Source: Siderastrea radians
Lineage: Eukaryota > Cnidaria > Anthozoa > Scleractinia > Rhizangiidae
Direction of reading: 5' to 3'
Assembly: GCA_964017195.1 (NCBI GenBank)
Contig: OZ024890.1
Coordinates: 68,377,376-68,441,375 of the forward strand
Length of the DNA: 64,000 nucleotides
Positions 9,854 to 21,300 of this stretch are shown in pieces. Position numbers and translations under genes: made by a program. The notes below the pieces were generated by a model. That model did not search any database. It had not been told where the DNA came from and worked only from the letters and a program-made list of their open reading frames with translations. Each line of letters starts with the position of its first letter. The first letter of the stretch is position 1.

Positions 9854-10916
9854 AGGGACGGACCATTATTTTTTTGGAGGGGTGGGGGGGATGAAAAATC
9901 CTGGAGAAAATTGTTTGCAAAATCCAAAAAGCCCAAATAAATTGTTTGCAGACATGAAAAGGAGAAAATAACAAGTTTGCAGACTAGTTGATACATTTAT
10001 ATAAGTAAATTTAGTCCTATTTGTTAAAATGCAAGATAACAATGCAACAAAATGATTTGCAAAAACTGGATTCATCAACTGGTTTGACAGGGTAAATGAG
10101 CCACCACAAACTAATTCAAAAGTTGACATTTTGAGTGTTAGCTATTCATTAGAACAAATGAGCTATTTAACATGCACTCAAACATCAGTTTTGTCATTTC
10201 TTTCCGGTGGCTAATTTACCAAATCGACTTGGTTGATAAACCCCGATTTCTGTTTTTTACTTTTCCACCAACAAATCAGTAACTAACCCCTTTATTAAAA
10301 ATAATCTCTTCTTAGGACCTTGAAAGCATTAAATGTTAAAGTTACGTTATTATATTAATCGTTTCTATAACAAGACCGTTTTGTAACTGGATAGCTGTAA
10401 TGGGACAACTACGTTGCGCACACATCAATCAGGTGCACTGAAATGGGTTCTTTTTATAGCTGTTTCTCCACCGCTTGCAAAACTGATAATTAAAAATATA
10501 TCCCTGAAGGGCATATAGATTTTCTAATCTCGCATTTTGTTATAGATAGGATTAACTGGACTTCGTATTGTACAATTCAGGGGTAATCGTGCTCATAATT
10601 TCAAATCGTCCTCGCGCTATACGCTCGGCTGATTTAAAGTAACTCGCCCAATTACTCCCTGAATTGTGCTCCACTTAGTCCAATTACCATTACTATTTTT
10701 ACTACATAAGATTACCTGATGAATTTTAACCGTATATAAATAAATGTAATAATAATAATAGTTGTTAATAATAATAACAAACACACAAAAAAAATTGTTT
10801 GCAGGAAGATGGAGCCGGAAAAAATTGTTTGCACAGACAACAACACAGAAAAAAATTGTTTGCCTTGAAAAAATTTTCATCCCCCCCCCCCTCCAAAAAA
10901 ATAATTGTCCGTCCCT
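9854..10916. mobile_element. 1.06-kb non-autonomous DNA element with iterons
   Basis: Inverted ends AGGGACGGACCATTATTTTT and its near complement, each followed by a G/C homopolymer. The motif AAATTGTTTGCA occurs twice near the left end and three times near the right, always on the plus strand. The block is absent from the matching site downstream of gene 2 (near 33,410). No transposase is encoded. Confidence 0.8.
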
Positions 10917-10939
10917 AACATTAAAATAAATTGACTTTG

Positions 10940-11199
10940 TTTAACGAGGGTGACACTAAACAGTCTTCGACTGATAAACCTGTGGCCCTTTGATTCCAGA
11001 TCGAATTGGAATTTGGAAATGTTGTTTTTTGAGGAGGGAGGAAAAACCGGAGGACCCGGAGAAAAAACCCTCGGAGAAAGGACGAGAACCAACAACAAAC
11101 TCAACCCACATATACATATGACGTCGGTTCCGAGAATCGAATCCGGGCCACATTGGTGGGAGGCGAGTGCCCTCACCACTGCGCCATCCCTGCTCCCCT
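10940..11199 (-). mobile_element. tRNA-headed SINE
   Basis: Read on the minus strand from 11,199: GGATGGCGCAGTGGTGAG (A-box region), then GGATTCGATTC (B box, 11,136-11,146), then a body with GGGTTGAGTTTGTTG and runs of TCCGG. This fits a pol III SINE of a kind common in corals. The matching flank of gene 2 lacks it. Confidence 0.75.
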
Positions 11200-11725
11200 T
11201 AAACCTGTAAATATATTCTAAGTTTGCCATATTTAGGAGGAAGTTTTAACTAATAGTCCTCATTTTGTTCTTGGTTTTCTTAAAGACTTCCTTGCCTTTT
11301 TTAAGTGGCGATAAGTGTATATCATTTCTTTGTAGCAATTACCGTTTTTGGATATAGATGCCATATTACAGAATCTTAAAGCTGATTCTTTAATCCAATG
11401 CAATGGATACATCATTACCATTATTTATGTCCTGTATGTAACCATTATACGGTATATGATGCAATACGATAAAATAGTGAATCAGATTAAACGTGAAAAG
11501 CTTGTAGAACATAACATGTGATCGGGCGGAATTCTAGCATCGCTCTCATATTCTCTTGCGTGGTCACTTGGTAAAGTCTATTTTTCATTCGCGTTTCCCG
11601 CCTGGGTGTTTCACCAAGCGAAACGAAAATAGAACTGACCTGATCGCAAGTTATATAGAACAGAATTAAACATACACTTTTAAATTAATTATTACTTAAC
11701 AGTTAGCAGCTAACTACCCCCTTCA
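11200..11725 (+). other. End of duplicated gene 1 flank
   Basis: Matches 33,415-34,045 downstream of gene 2. It includes a small repeat (11,521-11,655) with GATCGGGC/CCTGATCGC ends, present in both copies. Similarity to the gene 2 flank ends near 11,725. Confidence 0.7.
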
Positions 11726-11929
11726 GTTGCCGTGACGTTTTCCTTGGCGTTGCCGTCGTGGTTGCTTAAGCTCCCTTTTCAGTTCACAACGGCACCGCGA
11801 AAAAGAAATGAGAGCAGCTTAAAAGCTATGCACCTAAAATTGGCCAGCTGCGTTTGAACTTCGCGCCAATTTCAATTGGGACAAATTGACGTCACGAATA
11901 AGCAGCCAGGCTCCTAAGCGCCATCCAAA

Positions 11930-12011
11930 ATGGCGGCGCCAGATGACGAATTTTTTGCCTCTTTGGAGAGGAATTTTATTGGGATCGGATGCACTATGGA
12001 AGCTCAAACAA
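11930..12011 (+). CDS. Possible orphan first exon (low support)
   Basis: ATG in AAAATGGCGGCGCC opens a frame beginning MAAPDDEFFASLERNF and ends near a possible donor GTCAGT at 12,012. The GC-rich start looks like an animal promoter and start region. No continuing exon is identified, so it may be a relict or chance. Function unknown. Confidence 0.22.
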
Positions 12012-12983
12012 CGGTCAGTAACTCAAATCAATGTGGTCTTTTAATTGGTCGGTACAAAAAATATACGGTTTCTGGAGTGACCTTCTTCTTTAAGTTTATT
12101 TCCACATGCATGGCTATATTTTAGCATTTTGAGAACCTAAGCGGATTTCCTATACAGAGTCTATAAATCAAGAATACCGCCAACAAGCAAGGGTCGCGTT
12201 TTTTCAGTCAAGCCATACAATAAGAGGTTTTCTTAGTGACAATGACATGTCTGGAGTTTTGATGATTAGTGCTCTCGTTTTGTCTTTACTTCACAGTGTT
12301 TTGATCGCCCGGTCATCAGACAGTTCTGTGTTAAGGTGGCTCCACACGACAGAGCTGTATAATGCTGAATGGTCAGCGGTGCGAAACGCGGGCGACCGCG
12401 CGCAAACCCGACTTGGCGACTTGGCAGGCCTGGCGGGCTATTTAAAATGGCTGGTACTTGTGGGATTTTCCCGTACGGTAAACAAACCCGTTGGTTAACC
12501 ACAGTGTTGCGCGGTTAAGAAAAGTCTGTGTGTTTTTGGACAGCCAATACCATATTGTATCTTATTTTAGTTTGAAAAAATTTTGTTTTCATCGGTAAAA
12601 TTGTGAAATTTTGGCTTAAACGAGATTTTACGAATTGTGCTTACATGTCCCAGTCGCTTTATTTTATCGCGAAAGTTGCAAGTGATGATTTTTGGTTGAG
12701 GGACTTTTATTTTTTCCTCGGTTTTCGTGTCGGCCCAAGAAAATTGCCTTAAATGTGGAAGTCCACGGGTAAGTGAATTCCAAGGCGATTTATAACGACT
12801 TTCTCCCGGAAAGCCTGATACTCAGGCTAAACTTTGTCGTGTTGGTCAAGTAAATGTTGAATCGCTCGCTTGTTAGCGCCACAGAAAACAACTCGAGAAA
12901 GACAACAACAGGTGTTCGTGTCATATGCATGGCACCGCTTCAGACAAGAGTAAACTGTCAAAAATTCCAATAACATTATTATC
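12012..12983. other. Non-coding stretch
   Basis: No supported gene. A GGTGGCTCCACACGACAG segment near 12,336 resembles a transposon terminus but no partner end was found. Confidence 0.5.
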
Positions 12984-13318
12984 ACTGAGGTAAGTAAAAC
13001 TTTCGTTCAATAGAAACATCTTAAATTAAGACTTTGGTTTTTACGGAGCAACACCGCCATTGAAAAAAAATTATGGTCGGTGTTAGTTGAATTAAAATTA
13101 AGCACATGTTTGTATTAGTGTAACTTTCAACTTGCTTTCATCGCAAGTTTAAAAATTTCCAATTATAAAATTTTCAAAGCTCATTGTAAGAGTATAAGGT
13201 ATCTTTATGAACCGTGACACAGCCGCTTTACGACACTTCGACTTGCCGCAATACAGCTTTAAATAAAAAGCTTTTCAACCACAATTTCTATTGAACGAAA
13301 ACTTTACTTACCTTAATG
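12984..13318. repeat. Inverted-repeat (MITE-like) element
   Basis: Arms of about 33 bp (AGGTAAGTAAAACTTTCG at left; TTCTATTGAACGAAAAC with TTTACTTACCT at right) face each other across about 270 bp. No coding capacity. Confidence 0.65.
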
Positions 13319-13558
13319 ATATCGCCAAAGACACCGAATTCTTCTTTTAACATCTCCCAGCTCTAAATCGGCATTAAGAACAAATTATTCAACAATTTAT
13401 TGTCCATTTCGAGCACAATTAACAAGAAACTAACTCATTCACAAATTTTCCACAATCCAGAGCTGCGATCCGTGGCGCTGGCCGAAAGGAACGCAGCTCT
13501 GGGGACGAGCGTGGAGGAGAACACTGACGTAACGAACACGCGCAGTGCGTTATTCAGC

Positions 13559-14181
13559 TAGGCTCTTGCCGATTGTGCTAGCATAATTTTTGGCATAATC
13601 TGAGGAATTGAGCATAATTTTTGCCCTTTTTCCAAAAGTAGCACTGCTAGCATAATCCGTATATTTTCTTGTCTTAATAGCACAATTTTAGAATAATTCA
13701 AGAAAACGAAGATCTCAGCTACTAAAAACGATAGATTACTATTAACAGTTGGTTCCACTCCTATTTTGCGATTGCTTTTTAGTTGTGTTGAGATACCGCG
13801 GGAATTCAATGAAACGGAACCGGAAGTCTGTGTCTCGGTCCCAGACTCCTTAGTCTTTCTCCCAGTGCTCGTTTCAAAATGGCGGCCGCCACGCTGGATA
13901 ACTATCCGCTGGATAGCAGATTTATCCGCCGTATAGGCCTAACCACCGGATAAAGTTACCCAGGTTTTGAACAACCGGGCCCAGAACGTCAGGCCAGGGT
14001 TAATAAAATACATTTTCAAACTTGTCTTGTTGTGAGTTGTGAAGTTTGTGCACAGAATAATTTTTTAAAAAAGTAGCATAATTTTGAAAAGCGAGCATAA
14101 TTTGAGCATAATTTGGGCAAAAAACGAGCACTGCCACTAGCATAATATGCCACTTTTACTAGCACAATCGGCAAATGCCTA
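13559..14181. mobile_element. hAT-like non-autonomous element A with iterons
   Basis: 623 bp. Termini are TAGGCTCTTGCCGATTGTGC and, inverted, TAGGCATTTGCCGATTGTGC. Exact 8-bp duplications TATTCAGC flank it (13,551-13,558 and 14,182-14,189). AGCATAAT motifs, often GAGCATAATTT, are iterated just inside both ends on the same strand. No transposase. The TIR start and 8-bp duplication fit the hAT superfamily. Confidence 0.88.
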
Positions 14182-15725
14182 TATTCAGCTCTGTCGCTCC
14201 ACACAGTTTCTCATCAGTCTTCAGAGTCAAATATACATAGCTTTTTTGGACGATTCTCAGGACATTGATTTGCATTTCACTGGGGAAAGGCTACAAAGCA
14301 ACTAGCCTAGGCCTTATTGTTTTGGAAAAAGTCGAATTTTCTGGGCCTAGCCCGTTTCCATGGCAACCACTGATATAGCTGTTTAGCTCATTGTTCAAGC
14401 TTAACCAGATTCTTCACTTGATGTCTTGGTTTTTTACACGGTAGATTTTCACTGTTCTTGTTGTAAAGCTGTTGTAGTTTGACAAGTCTTAGCTGGCAAA
14501 GCCGTGAGGAATTCTGTACATAAGTTTTGCCTGAATAGTAGATTTTCGTTTTTGACGATTAACGCACTAGTGCATGTACAAAAATTACTCTTACTTTATC
14601 ATGACTAAAAACACACAAAACACACAAATCCTACAAATGTTTCAATTCTTAAAAAAATTCACTGAGTGGAACGCGCGCAATAATGCTTCAAAACCCATCC
14701 TTTTTTCGTAACGTCGACAAAACAACAATTCTTCAAGTTATGGGGCTACGCATGCTGATAATTCCTTTGCGTGAACGAACGTGGACAGCACGCGAGTAAG
14801 CGGTAGAAATGCTAAAGGTGTTTCATTGTTCACTAGAACCCTGAGTTTCGAATTCGTTCAATTAAAGGATGTTTACTGACATACATGACAGCACTTTTGT
14901 TTAGAGACCTTCGCTTGATTGTAGAAAAAGGGGAAGGAGTATGGGAGCAAGAAAAAGGGAGAAAAATAGAGGAATGGGCATTAACGCCTGCTGGCAGGCT
15001 ACTTGATTGTGTTAGTTTCCAACGGCGGAAATGAGATGAAATATTAGCCCGTGGGAAGTTAAACTCGAAGGCTGATTCTTTTTAGAATTCCAACAAAATA
15101 ATTTACGATTGAAATTAGCAGAAAGAGACCAGGGAAGTTTCGAGCTAAATTTGTCTACCGCACTGGCATCAAGCTGTTTTTACTCTTTTGTTTCTTTTGG
15201 TTCAAAAGACAGGTATAAAGATCCTTCAGAGCTGTCAAATTCATTCTAATGGAAGGATCAACGATTTAGGACCTTTCAAACACTTTATAGCTTTTAATGA
15301 ATTATTTTATTGTCCAACATGCCGGAGGATATTATCAAAAGGATAGCTGTGGTACGTAGAATTGAAGATGATAGTCTCTTTTTTCTTGCCAGAAAGACGA
15401 ACAGAATGAGTAGGGGAATCAGTTGCAGTGGATAAGCCAGCCATCGACGTCAGGAGCTCGTTATATCAGTCGTTCCGCCGCCGCCGACGATGTGCTTGGC
15501 AACTAGAAGATAAACTAGGAGGAGTTTATAAGCCAAAGAATAAAAAGTATCTTGTACAGAAGCGAAACTAAATGTTAATTCTAAAACAACAGATAAACTT
15601 GGCATGCTGTAAAATGACTGAGTTTGGACACACGTTTAGCAAGCCCAAGGAACCGCCATGAGCTCTCGTATATAGTTATACGATTTCATGTGGGACAAAA
15701 GTAAAAGTAAATAATTTCATCATAC
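14182..15725. other. Non-coding stretch
   Basis: No gene or clear element recognised; AT-rich, with stops in all frames. Confidence 0.5.
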
Positions 15726-16468
15726 GCTGACAACCTCAAGATCACTAAAAATGTACGTTATCACTCACACTCATGAAGTACTGTTTAAATAAAAAATAAC
15801 ACGTAACTTCAAGACAGAAATTTCCACAAAATCCACTTCGCGTCATGTACGGCCAAATATCTGAAAACCCGGGGTTGGACATGAGAAGATAGTCTATTAG
15901 TATAAAAAAGTTTTTAAGGATTGTCTAAAGCCTAAAAGGACGTGAGTATATAGTAATAACGGCAATCACGATTTGATGGGATACCTAAAGTCGCCTTACT
16001 GACGAATCAGCCTATAGAGCTGCTGATTATGTTCATTTAATAAAGGCAAAACAGTTCATCAACGGATGTGAATATATGAAAACAAAATTAGAGTTTCACA
16101 TCAGCTGATAACCTCAAGATCACTAAAAATGTACGTTATCACTCACACTCATGAAGTACTGTTTTAATAAAAAATAACACGTAACTTCAAGACAGAAATT
16201 TCCACAAAATCCACTTCGCATCATGTAAGGCCAAATATCTGAAAACCCGGGGTTGGACATGAGAAGATAGTCTGATTAGTATAAAAAAAAGTTTTAAGGA
16301 TTGTCTTGAGCCTAAAGTACGGCAATCATGATTTGATGGGATAACTAAAGTCGCCATCGCCAGTGACCGGCGAATCAGCGTATAGAGCTGCTGATTATGT
16401 TCATTAAAGGCAAAACAGTTCATCAACGGATGTGAATATGAAAAAATAATAATTTTAGAATTACACAG
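15726..16468 (+). repeat. Tandem duplication, two units of about 370 bp
   Basis: Units near 15,726-16,103 and 16,104-16,468 share long stretches (CTCAAGATCACTAAAAATG, CGGGGTTGGACATGAG) with a few indels. Non-coding. Confidence 0.85.
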
Positions 16469-16753
16469 CAGTATATCTTCGCCTCATGGCGATCACAAGG
16501 TTTGTTGAACACATACACTCAACTAATAATGCTTTAAAAATACTAAGTGATTTTTTTAGTTTCCTTAGTTAGCGAGATAGTACGTAACTGGTTTTTCTCT
16601 CTCCGAAAATGAAAGTTTAAAATAGGGCCACTATAGTTGGGAAGACCAATTTAAGAGTCCATACAGGTTGGTCCGCAGGTAGCAGCTAGCCGTAAAAACA
16701 GGAATTTGATTGGGTAAAATCTTCGTAACGTCTGTCAGGACGTTACGACCGAA

Positions 16754-17050
16754 ATCTCGGACGGAATAAAATGGAACAGAAACTCCACTACCCCCAAATC
16801 AATGATGAATTCGCGCAAAGGGAAAAACGCCACATTTTCCATCCTTGATTTGGGGGGTGGGGTGGGGGTGTTCTAAGTGTTCCATTTAAAATGTCCAAGA
16901 TTGCAATCTCGGACGGAATAAAATGGAACAGAAACCCCACGTACCCCTAAAATCAATGATGAAGTCTCGCGAAGGAAAAAAAACGCGCCATTATTCCATC
17001 CGTGATTTGGGGGGAGGGGTGGTCTAAGTGTTTTATTTAAAATGCACCGG
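16754..17050 (+). repeat. Tandem duplication, two units of about 150 bp
   Basis: Units start at 16,754 and 16,906 with ATCTCGGACGGAATAAAATG. Each contains opposed CCCCAAATCAATGATGA and TCCTTGATTTGGGG segments that can fold into a hairpin. Confidence 0.85.
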
Positions 17051-17074
17051 TGGTGCCCGTCCTAGGTGTCGTTA

Positions 17075-17365
17075 CACTGTAGACTGCACAGTATGAATTG
17101 CTATTCTTACTGTAAAAACTGTGAATGGCTGTTCCTCACGTACATACTCAGTAGAAAGCTGTTCCTGCAGGGGCCAGTGTAGATAGCTGCTCCCAATTAT
17201 TCTACTGTGATTTTCCTGCTTTTAGACACTGTAGATAGCTGTTTCTGCAGCGAAAGGTGTAGACAGCTGTTCCCTCTTTACTAGACTCTGTGCTTAGCCG
17301 CCCCACTGTACACACTGTTAATGACTGTTCCTGCTGTAGACAATGCAAATAGTTGTTCCTGAAGA
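17075..17365 (+). repeat. Degenerate minisatellite CTGTAGATAGCTGTTCCTG
   Basis: About seven diverged units of 35-45 bp built on CTGT-AGAxAGCTGTTCCTGCAG and separated by short spacers. Confidence 0.6.
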
Positions 17366-18028
17366 GGTGGGAAATGAAAACAACCTTCAGACTATTGCAT
17401 AGCTTGTTTTGAATAACTCCTCTTTAATGATATGTGTATCCGCAGCAATTTCATGTAGAGGTATGGGAGACTTTTTCACCCGCAACGCCTAGTTGTTGAC
17501 GAGTTGCATATACACGAACGCTTTTACGAACGCTCCAGATTTGGTTTGCTTCTCAAATAATACTGAAAAATTCAGTCCATTCCCGAAGCCTCGAAGGTGA
17601 CTCATTAGTAAAAATAACATGTGGCTAGTCTCTTTGTAAACTTATCATATTGGCATTCCATTATGATTTATAATCCGTAAAGAGACAACTTATAAACAAC
17701 GCAGGAAGCTAAATTTATTTATTTATATAATTATTTTACTGTCAATAAGTTCTAAATTTTAAAGTTATGCTACTTGAAATTTTTAATTTCACGTCTCTGC
17801 GTGTAGCCACTTCCGGTGCAAAACCAAGAACCTTCGAAACATGAAAACGAGGTTGCCCCATAACGAGGCCTCAGTAAACAAGCGAGTCACTCGAAACGAC
17901 TCGAAACAGCAAAACTCCATAGAAGACAGAGGCTGGTTGAGAATATTATGCAAAACGACTTCTTTTAGTGGTGAAATACTGTGCTTGCCATCTACGTATC
18001 ATGTAATTAGTCGTGATGTCATTCGTCT

Positions 18029-18146
18029 AATAGCCTGCGAACGCAGACGTATTTCCGGAGAGAAACTACAGCCGGAAATACGTTAGCTTCCCACGCAGTC
18101 GTTTTTAGGGGAGTCGTATTACCCTCCTCCCCACAAACAGGCTATT
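18029..18146. mobile_element. MITE at the gene 2 promoter
   Basis: 118 bp with ends AATAGCCTG and CAGGCTATT and an internal inverted pair (GACGTATTTCCGG / CCGGAAATACG). The same left end (AGCCTGCGA..GCAGACG) starts again at 63,939. It stops 116 bp before the gene 2 start codon. Confidence 0.7.
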
Positions 18147-18262
18147 AGTCTAGTGAGTGAAACGATCCTCACGGAGCGTACGCGCGTGGGCGACAGGCTA
18201 TGAATTGAAGTCTTCCTCAGCTACGAGTCACAAGACACCTACATACCGGGCCAGACATCATC

Positions 18263-18366
18263 ATGAAAGCATTTTCATTTTCGGTCCTCGGTTTCCTCCT
18301 TTACTTGGGATGTATTCCTGGCAGCGAGATTTACCATTCTATCCACTGGGCCCCTCAAAATCCTTT
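18263..18366 (+). CDS. Gene 2 exon 1, signal peptide
   Basis: ATG follows CCAGACATCATC, nearly the same leader as gene 3. It encodes MKAFSFSVLGFLLYLG, a hydrophobic signal, a likely cleavage after IPGS, and the first ephrin strand IYHSIHWAPQNP. 104 nt, phase 2 at donor GTAAGT. Confidence 0.82.
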
Positions 18367-21300
18367 GTAAGTGTTTGTTTATATTTCACGAGGATGTGCA
18401 ACTGCATACTTGTTTAAGCGTTTTTAAAAGCTTACCACGTAGTTCACTCAATCTGCAGTGACAATGCTTCGCTACTAATTTGCTGTGTGCTTCTCACTAA
18501 ATAATTGCGTTTGACGAAGGAGAACGCATTCCTAATATTGTGTCGGGTGTCCTGTGTTTTACAAGGCAGAAAAAATTGAGATTTTCTCTGTAGTGGACGC
18601 CAAATTAGCCCCCCCCCCCCGAAGATTTTTTCAGGGGCCTACGCTCGGCCGGGAACTGGTATGTTGTTTGTCGACAAGGCACAGTTTCAAGTCCACTTAT
18701 AAACACAAGCGGCGTACCTAGGATGTACCTAGCGGTCGAGAAAACATCGATTATTCGTACGGACTCTTGATTTCTCCCGAGCGAGGAGCACAAAGGCTTT
18801 CACAAGACTTTTCACAAGACTTTTCCGGGAAAACTTTCAAGTTAATTTGTTGACAAAACACAGTTTGAAGCCCACTTATAGAGACAAGGGGCGGAGGTAG
18901 GATGTTCAGCGCTCGAGAAAACATCGGAGATTTTGCTATTCCCAGTGGCCGACTTTAAAGAATTTTAAGAGTGATTTCTGCTGACTTTCAGAGCGAGAAA
19001 CTGGTTATGTTGTTGTTACAAGTCAGGACGATAAAGGCTGATAGGAAGGCTAAATATTGCTTTAAATGCAGGATGAAAGTGAACACTTTTGTTAAAGTGC
19101 ACCTAATCCCAAAAATTTTTTCCCCGTTAAATAAATCCTGTTATCATTTGGAGTACTTCGTCGCAAAAAGTTTTTGATTTGAATGAATCCCTGATTTTCT
19201 GTGCGCGGTTGAAGTACGGAAAATCGGGCGAAAATAGATACCATTTTGGTTCAGGGTCGAGCAGTGAGGGCATGGGACTAGTCACCTTGTGACGTTAAAT
19301 CAAGAACCCGCAGTCTCGCGCTATCTCTGTCGGAGTTATATTTCTCTTGAGCTCTCGAAGATGTACAGAAAACTGTCGACCGTTCGTATTGCTCCGAGAC
19401 ATAGTGACGTATCACTACAAAAATACAGCATTTTTTGACGACGAGCGACAGGAGGCGAAGAGACGAAATGAGTGGATTTTGTAAAGCAATAGCGAGCAAA
19501 GCGGCAGCCTTCCAAGCACTCGATACTGTGTTCGATGCATTTTAAGTCGCAGAAGAAGGTATCAATGAATGAACAACTTTAGTATCCGATCAAACGATAG
19601 GTTTTTGTGTATTTCCAATGATTCAACGGCCGATTAACCACAGAATACCCGCAATACGCGAAACGCAGAAAATTATTACCTTCTCCGTTAACCTGCGATC
19701 AGGCCGAATTTTAGCATCGCTCTCATATTCTCTTACGTTGGTCACTCGCTAAAATAGGGCCTGATACAAGCTCTCACAGGAGTTCGTGTCGGCAGCCAAA
19801 TTTTGGCCGCGGGAACTTGCAATCTGATTGGCCCTTTAACAATAGAGCTGTCAACGGAAGAAAATTGTCTACGAGACTCGCTCACAATTTCGATCGGACC
19901 GCCATCGCCAAGGAACAAGTCTGCCGAAGTAAAATGTGTTGCTCTAATAAATGCTCCTCGTTCTAGGAGAATTGTCACCTCTCCTGAGAATGGCGTTCGG
20001 TTTGAAGCAAGCTGTCTCTCACCTGGAGAAGAGAAGTACAGCAACGGTGAAGTATGTATTCCGTTTTATCGCATCGCGTCTCGGAATTTTCATTTGACGG
20101 CTTTCAGCTAGTATTGATAACATGAACAAAGTAGTGGTTGTTTCCGCGTTTTACGAAACAAAACGAACAGCAGACGAACTAGTATCTTTCGCCAAGAATG
20201 ATCAGCAAGTCAACCGATAATTCGGTAAACTTAACGGTAAACTGATGCTTGGCGAGAGCCGCAATCAAGTCGCAATAACGATTTCAGTTTATATTCATTC
20301 ATTGTTTAACACTTATGTCGTTTTATTGATCTCTGACATTGACATCAAAGGATCTGACTAGTTTTATAATAAATGTTCTTCGTTTTAAAATTCGGTGCTG
20401 TTTAGAGATAAAATTCGCTGCTAATCTCAAATATTTAAGCTTATCACTTCTGGAACTAAATTAAATTACAAAATACTCCTTTGTTTATAAACGGTTTTAT
20501 TTATATCTTTATTCTAAAGAATGAAACTGAAGGTACTTCTCTTAATTGCCCAAGGTTTTTTACGCAGAAAATCGGTGACAAATGCGAAGGGAATATTTCC
20601 CCTTGATTTCCGGATACCACCTGAAATGGGAAAGGATTCAAGCATGCAGCATTTTTGGTACATGACAAGCTCGTCGTGTTTTGAATTTTCATTCAGTTTC
20701 AGCTCAGACAGAGCAACCATGTACAATACCGGAACCTTCAAGCTAGCAATCGTGTAAATTTGAGTGCTTGTGCCTAGAAGATATATCGTAGCCCATGATT
20801 TTCTTATTTTGCCGACATTTGCGTGACTTTTATCGAATTGCCGTTATGGGAAATTTGCATACCGAGGATCATGCAAGCAGAAGAAATTTTAATTGGCTGT
20901 TTTGTTGAATGTCAATCAATCAAAAAAGTGGGCGGTAGACGTTCCGTAGAAGGATTATATCAGGCTCTATTTTTCGTTTCGCCCGTCCCGCCTGAATGTT
21001 TCACCGCAACCTCGTCCCCAGGGCCTTCTCCTCGTTCAAAATGGCGGTCGGAGAAACCCCTGGCCAAGGCTGCTGAAATACTCCAAGAATCGTGGAGTAT
21101 TTTGTCACGTGACACATGATGAAACGGCTTTTTCGGAGGTTGGCTTTAGCGTCTGGCGGCCCTGTTTGTCTTTTTGCAATCTCAAACTGTTATTCAAACG
21201 GAACGAATACATTTCAAAGTGTTTACGTGACAAAATTCTAACGAATTTTTGGAGCCATTTTGGCAGCCTTGGCCAGGGGTTTCTCCGACCGCCATTTTGA

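Noticed and set aside
19742..20111. Overlapping 100-codon frames on both strands in gene 2 intron 1.
   Set aside because: No recognisable domain, no splice context, and antisense overlap; treated as chance or an unidentified repeat.
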